Shown: one piece after another, positions 61,501-64,000 of the stretch
How the letters are laid out: every line of letters begins with the position of its first letter
How positions within the stretch are numbered: the first letter of the stretch is position 1
Origin: Nemopilema nomurai
Lineage: Eukaryota; Cnidaria; Scyphozoa; Rhizostomeae; Rhizostomatidae
Length of the DNA stretch: 64,000 nt
NCBI GenBank assembly: GCA_003864495.1
Contig: ML133426.1
Location: 2,418,001-2,482,000, forward strand
Direction of reading: 5' to 3'
Notes under the pieces: generated by a model
The model's database searches: none
The model's input: the letters and a program-made list of their open reading frames with translations, nothing else
What the model was told of the DNA's origin: nothing
Made by a program: the position numbers and the translations under genes

Positions 61501-63402
61501 GGTCACATTTTGAAGCATGCATATTGGGTCTGTATGATAAGTTTTCGGTGCAAAATAGATGAGAGAATGCGTTGTTATGAGACCCCAGCAAAAATGATAT
61601 TATGATACTTTCATTGTTAATATGTTCGAATGTATCGGCCTAGCCGTGCTCCCGTATCGAATACAATGTTTTCTTGAAGGGCATTAGCCTTGCGGGAAAA
61701 TCGCTGATCAATATAGTACATTGTCTGTAATGTCAGCTTTCAGAGAGGCTCTGAGCCAATTCAACGAGGCGGCAGAGGAGGGAAATCCACGTGAGGCTGC
61801 CATGGCGGTTGCCTCATAAATAAATAAATAGTCTTTGGCTGACAGAAAACTGCTGTTTTCAACTAGTTTGCCGCGTTGCAATTTTCAGAGAGCGGGCGAA
61901 AGGTGCGTGTGGGGGAACAATTTCCTTGAAAGATAATGGGCGTGGGCGACAAAGCGCTCTCCTACGCAGCGTGTTTTCAACATTTACACAGAGATTTATT
62001 CAAATCACCAGAAATAAAAGAACCGTAAAATGTACCAGGGCAACAGGAATCCGAGGGCAACAGGAATCCGAGGGCAACTGGAAGCGTGTGCGAGTGGACT
62101 GGAAACTAAGCTTATTGTCCAAATAGCCTGCACTTTATTATTAAAACATTATATTTCAGTTACGGTTAAACTGAAAAAACCGTATTTCTTGTTGAAGCTT
62201 GACGACTTTTCAACAACGTGCTTTTTTCGCCCCCAGTTTGTTGTGAATAAATATGGGGCAATTAGCAGTTAGGTTTTAGCTTCAAATCATTTTCTTCTTT
62301 GTTGAATCTTTAACTTTTGACGATATTCTTCTCAAGAGCTTCCTGAAGCAGAATGCAAAATGGCACTGCCCTTTTGACACCTGATGATCATAGGGGTTAA
62401 ATCGTTTTCCAAACAGTGAGAGGAACTGATGCCAGGGCAAAGTGGCTTAAAGCAGCACACAGTTTCGTGAGGTAGTTCTGGTTTTGCAGGCTTGGTCACC
62501 TCACGTGGAAGGTCATGGCAACGCTTTACGTAGATGCTGGAGCTGCACATGAACAAGGAGCGGTTGCTCTGTGATGGTGAGCTCCCCCTGGTCGTATTAT
62601 TGTTGCCCCGAGAAGGAACTCGTCGGTACTCACGACCTTTCTAGCATGCAAAGTGCCACACGCTAACCTAACAAAAGACCAATAGCTCCATAGTCACATC
62701 ACGAATTTTGACCTGTGTCGACGCCCAATCCCATTCTGCGTTTTATCGCCAGCGAAAAGCTTCGAGCTGGCGTATTTGAATTTTTCGCTTCCTGTGTCGT
62801 GCGCAACCTCCGCCTTGAAAGTTCAAATTATTTTCTTTGTCGCCGGCATAATTGTCGTCCTATGAACATGCAAAGTAGCCGATTCCCAAAGACGCTTCGT
62901 CTTGGATGAAGAAATAATTGAAGTTATTTTTACAAGTGGTAAAGTCAGACAATTTGTATTTTCGTCCGACATCTTGCAGTTCTGCTTTCCACTCGGCACG
63001 CCAAGCTACTGTGAGCTGGAAACTGTGATCCGTGTATTCTTCGCCTTTCGCCAGCGCAAAAGCGAAAATCTTTCGCACAATGGAGAAATTGAGATTGGGC
63101 CTTAGGGTACCCAATGCTTGTCGAAGCGGATTCGAATGAGAATATTACCGCTTTGCAGTTTATGATCAGGATGGAGAGCAGAACTGGACATTTTAGAGTA
63201 GACATTTTCGCAGGACGACAATTTGACATAACGCCTTATTACAAAATCATAAATTAAATCAAATCCATCCGAATAGAAAAACTCGCATAGTGGCATAAGA
63301 ATTTGAAAACGACGCGAGTAAATTTTTTGGCCTGATAGGCCACCCATGAGTGAATGAGAAAACGGTATTCCAGTGATCATGCAGATCGTCAAAACCGAAA
63401 AG
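58542..63402. other. Gene-poor stretch
   Basis: About 4.9 kb with only short, unsupported open frames on both strands. Two copies of ggaatccgagggcaac lie side by side at 62046-62077. No exon, RNA gene or transposase motif was recognised. Confidence 0.4.
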
Positions 63403-63462
63403 ACGGAAACGGGAAAAACGGAAACGGGAAAAACGGAGACAGGAGAAACAGAAACAGGAAAA
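63403..63462. repeat. 4 x 15-bp minisatellite
   Basis: Four copies of acggaaacgggaaaa, the last two diverged. On the minus strand it reads as a repeated FSRFR-like peptide. Confidence 0.9.
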
Positions 63463-63828
63463 ATCTGCGAAGGGCTTCAGTGATGCTTCAAAGAGTTGCT
63501 TATTAACAGCTTCAAAGATAAGATTTGCCGAGAAAGCAATGAGGAGAACAAGTTTCTCGAGACCCTGGCCACTTGGGTGTGCCGCAAAATACCTAATATT
63601 GAAACAAATGTGGAGATGAAAGAAACAGGAGACGACATTCTCTGATGATGCCATTACATGGACCAAGTTTAGCGAAGGGCACTTCTGCTTGGGGTGTTGT
63701 TATTAGCCGGGACAGTCCCTGGGTACCCACTACCACAGAACCTTATTTGCCATTACTAATTTTGTTTGCACATTCAAAACATTTTATAAACCCAACAATC
63801 TACTTGTTTGTGGCGTCAAATCGCGAAA

Positions 63829-63906
63829 CATATCCTGAAATTATGACATCATATCCTCGAATTATGACATATCCTGAAATTATGACATCATGCCCTCAAG
63901 TTATGA
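63829..63906. repeat. Alternating 18/21-bp tandem repeat
   Basis: The order is 18, 21, 18, 21 bases. The 18-bp unit is catatcctgaaattatga, and the longer one has catcatatcctcgaattatga-like sequence. It can be read as two copies of a 39-bp unit. Confidence 0.85.
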
Positions 63907-64000
63907 CAATATGGTGTCCAGTTATTCACGTCCGAACGTTTCTTTTTGCAATGGACCCATTTCAGCTGTTTGGTGACAATTTCTAAAAACTGTTGCGATT

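Overview
This window is nuclear DNA from an animal. It is AT-rich, its genes are split by GT-AG introns, and it carries several lineages of DNA transposon. The protein-coding genes are conserved metazoan ones: eIF5, eEF1G, Smaug/SAMD4, TMEM53, a TRAF-family protein and a pair of C2H2-BEN proteins. The mix of an expanded TRAF-like family, C2H2-BEN genes, hAT, piggyBac and Harbinger relics and many MITE-like repeats suggests an invertebrate. A cnidarian such as a coral or sea anemone is my best guess, but that is inference. Nothing is bacterial: no operons, no Shine-Dalgarno logic, no CRISPR.

Layout. 1-1.9 kb: last coding exon of a TRAF-like gene (+), with its upstream RING exons outside the window. 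2-9.2 kb: a graveyard of hAT relics and non-autonomous elements, including a 513-bp element with a 10-bp target duplication. 9.2-12.2 kb: no gene seen. 12.2-17.6 kb: complete eIF5 (+, 8 coding exons), whose second intron holds two tandem arrays. 17.7-21.2 kb: an apparently intact hAT transposon (transposase on -) with matching terminal inverted repeats and a 6-bp duplication, inserted into the eIF5 3' UTR. 22.7-27.45 kb: complete eEF1G (-, 7 coding exons). 28.1-28.25 kb: a (CT)n microsatellite. 30-32.3 kb: C2H2-BEN gene A (+). 33.8-34.8 kb: TMEM53-like gene (-). 37.1-41.5 kb: C2H2-BEN gene B (-), a paralogue of A with the same domain order and intron phase. 42.4-46.1 kb: decayed piggyBac and ZMYM1-like hAT transposases. 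48.7 kb: a Harbinger N-terminal exon relic. 49.6-56.2 kb: Smaug/SAMD4 (-, about 13 coding exons). 56.2-64 kb: mostly gene-poor, with a MITE-like repeat, short tandem arrays and one possible first exon.

Functionally the host genes are mostly housekeeping. eIF5 and eEF1G both act in translation, Smaug is an RNA-binding translational repressor, TRAF is a signalling adaptor, TMEM53 is an alpha/beta-hydrolase-fold membrane protein, and the two C2H2-BEN genes probably encode nuclear DNA-binding factors. They look like neighbours rather than one pathway. The most unusual items are the hAT element that appears to give eIF5 its poly(A) signal, twelve tandem AATAAA hexamers inside an eIF5 intron, the inverted C2H2-BEN pair around TMEM53, and a reading-frame switch in Smaug.

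All exon boundaries were worked out by hand from splice consensus, phase and protein continuity. No database search was run.
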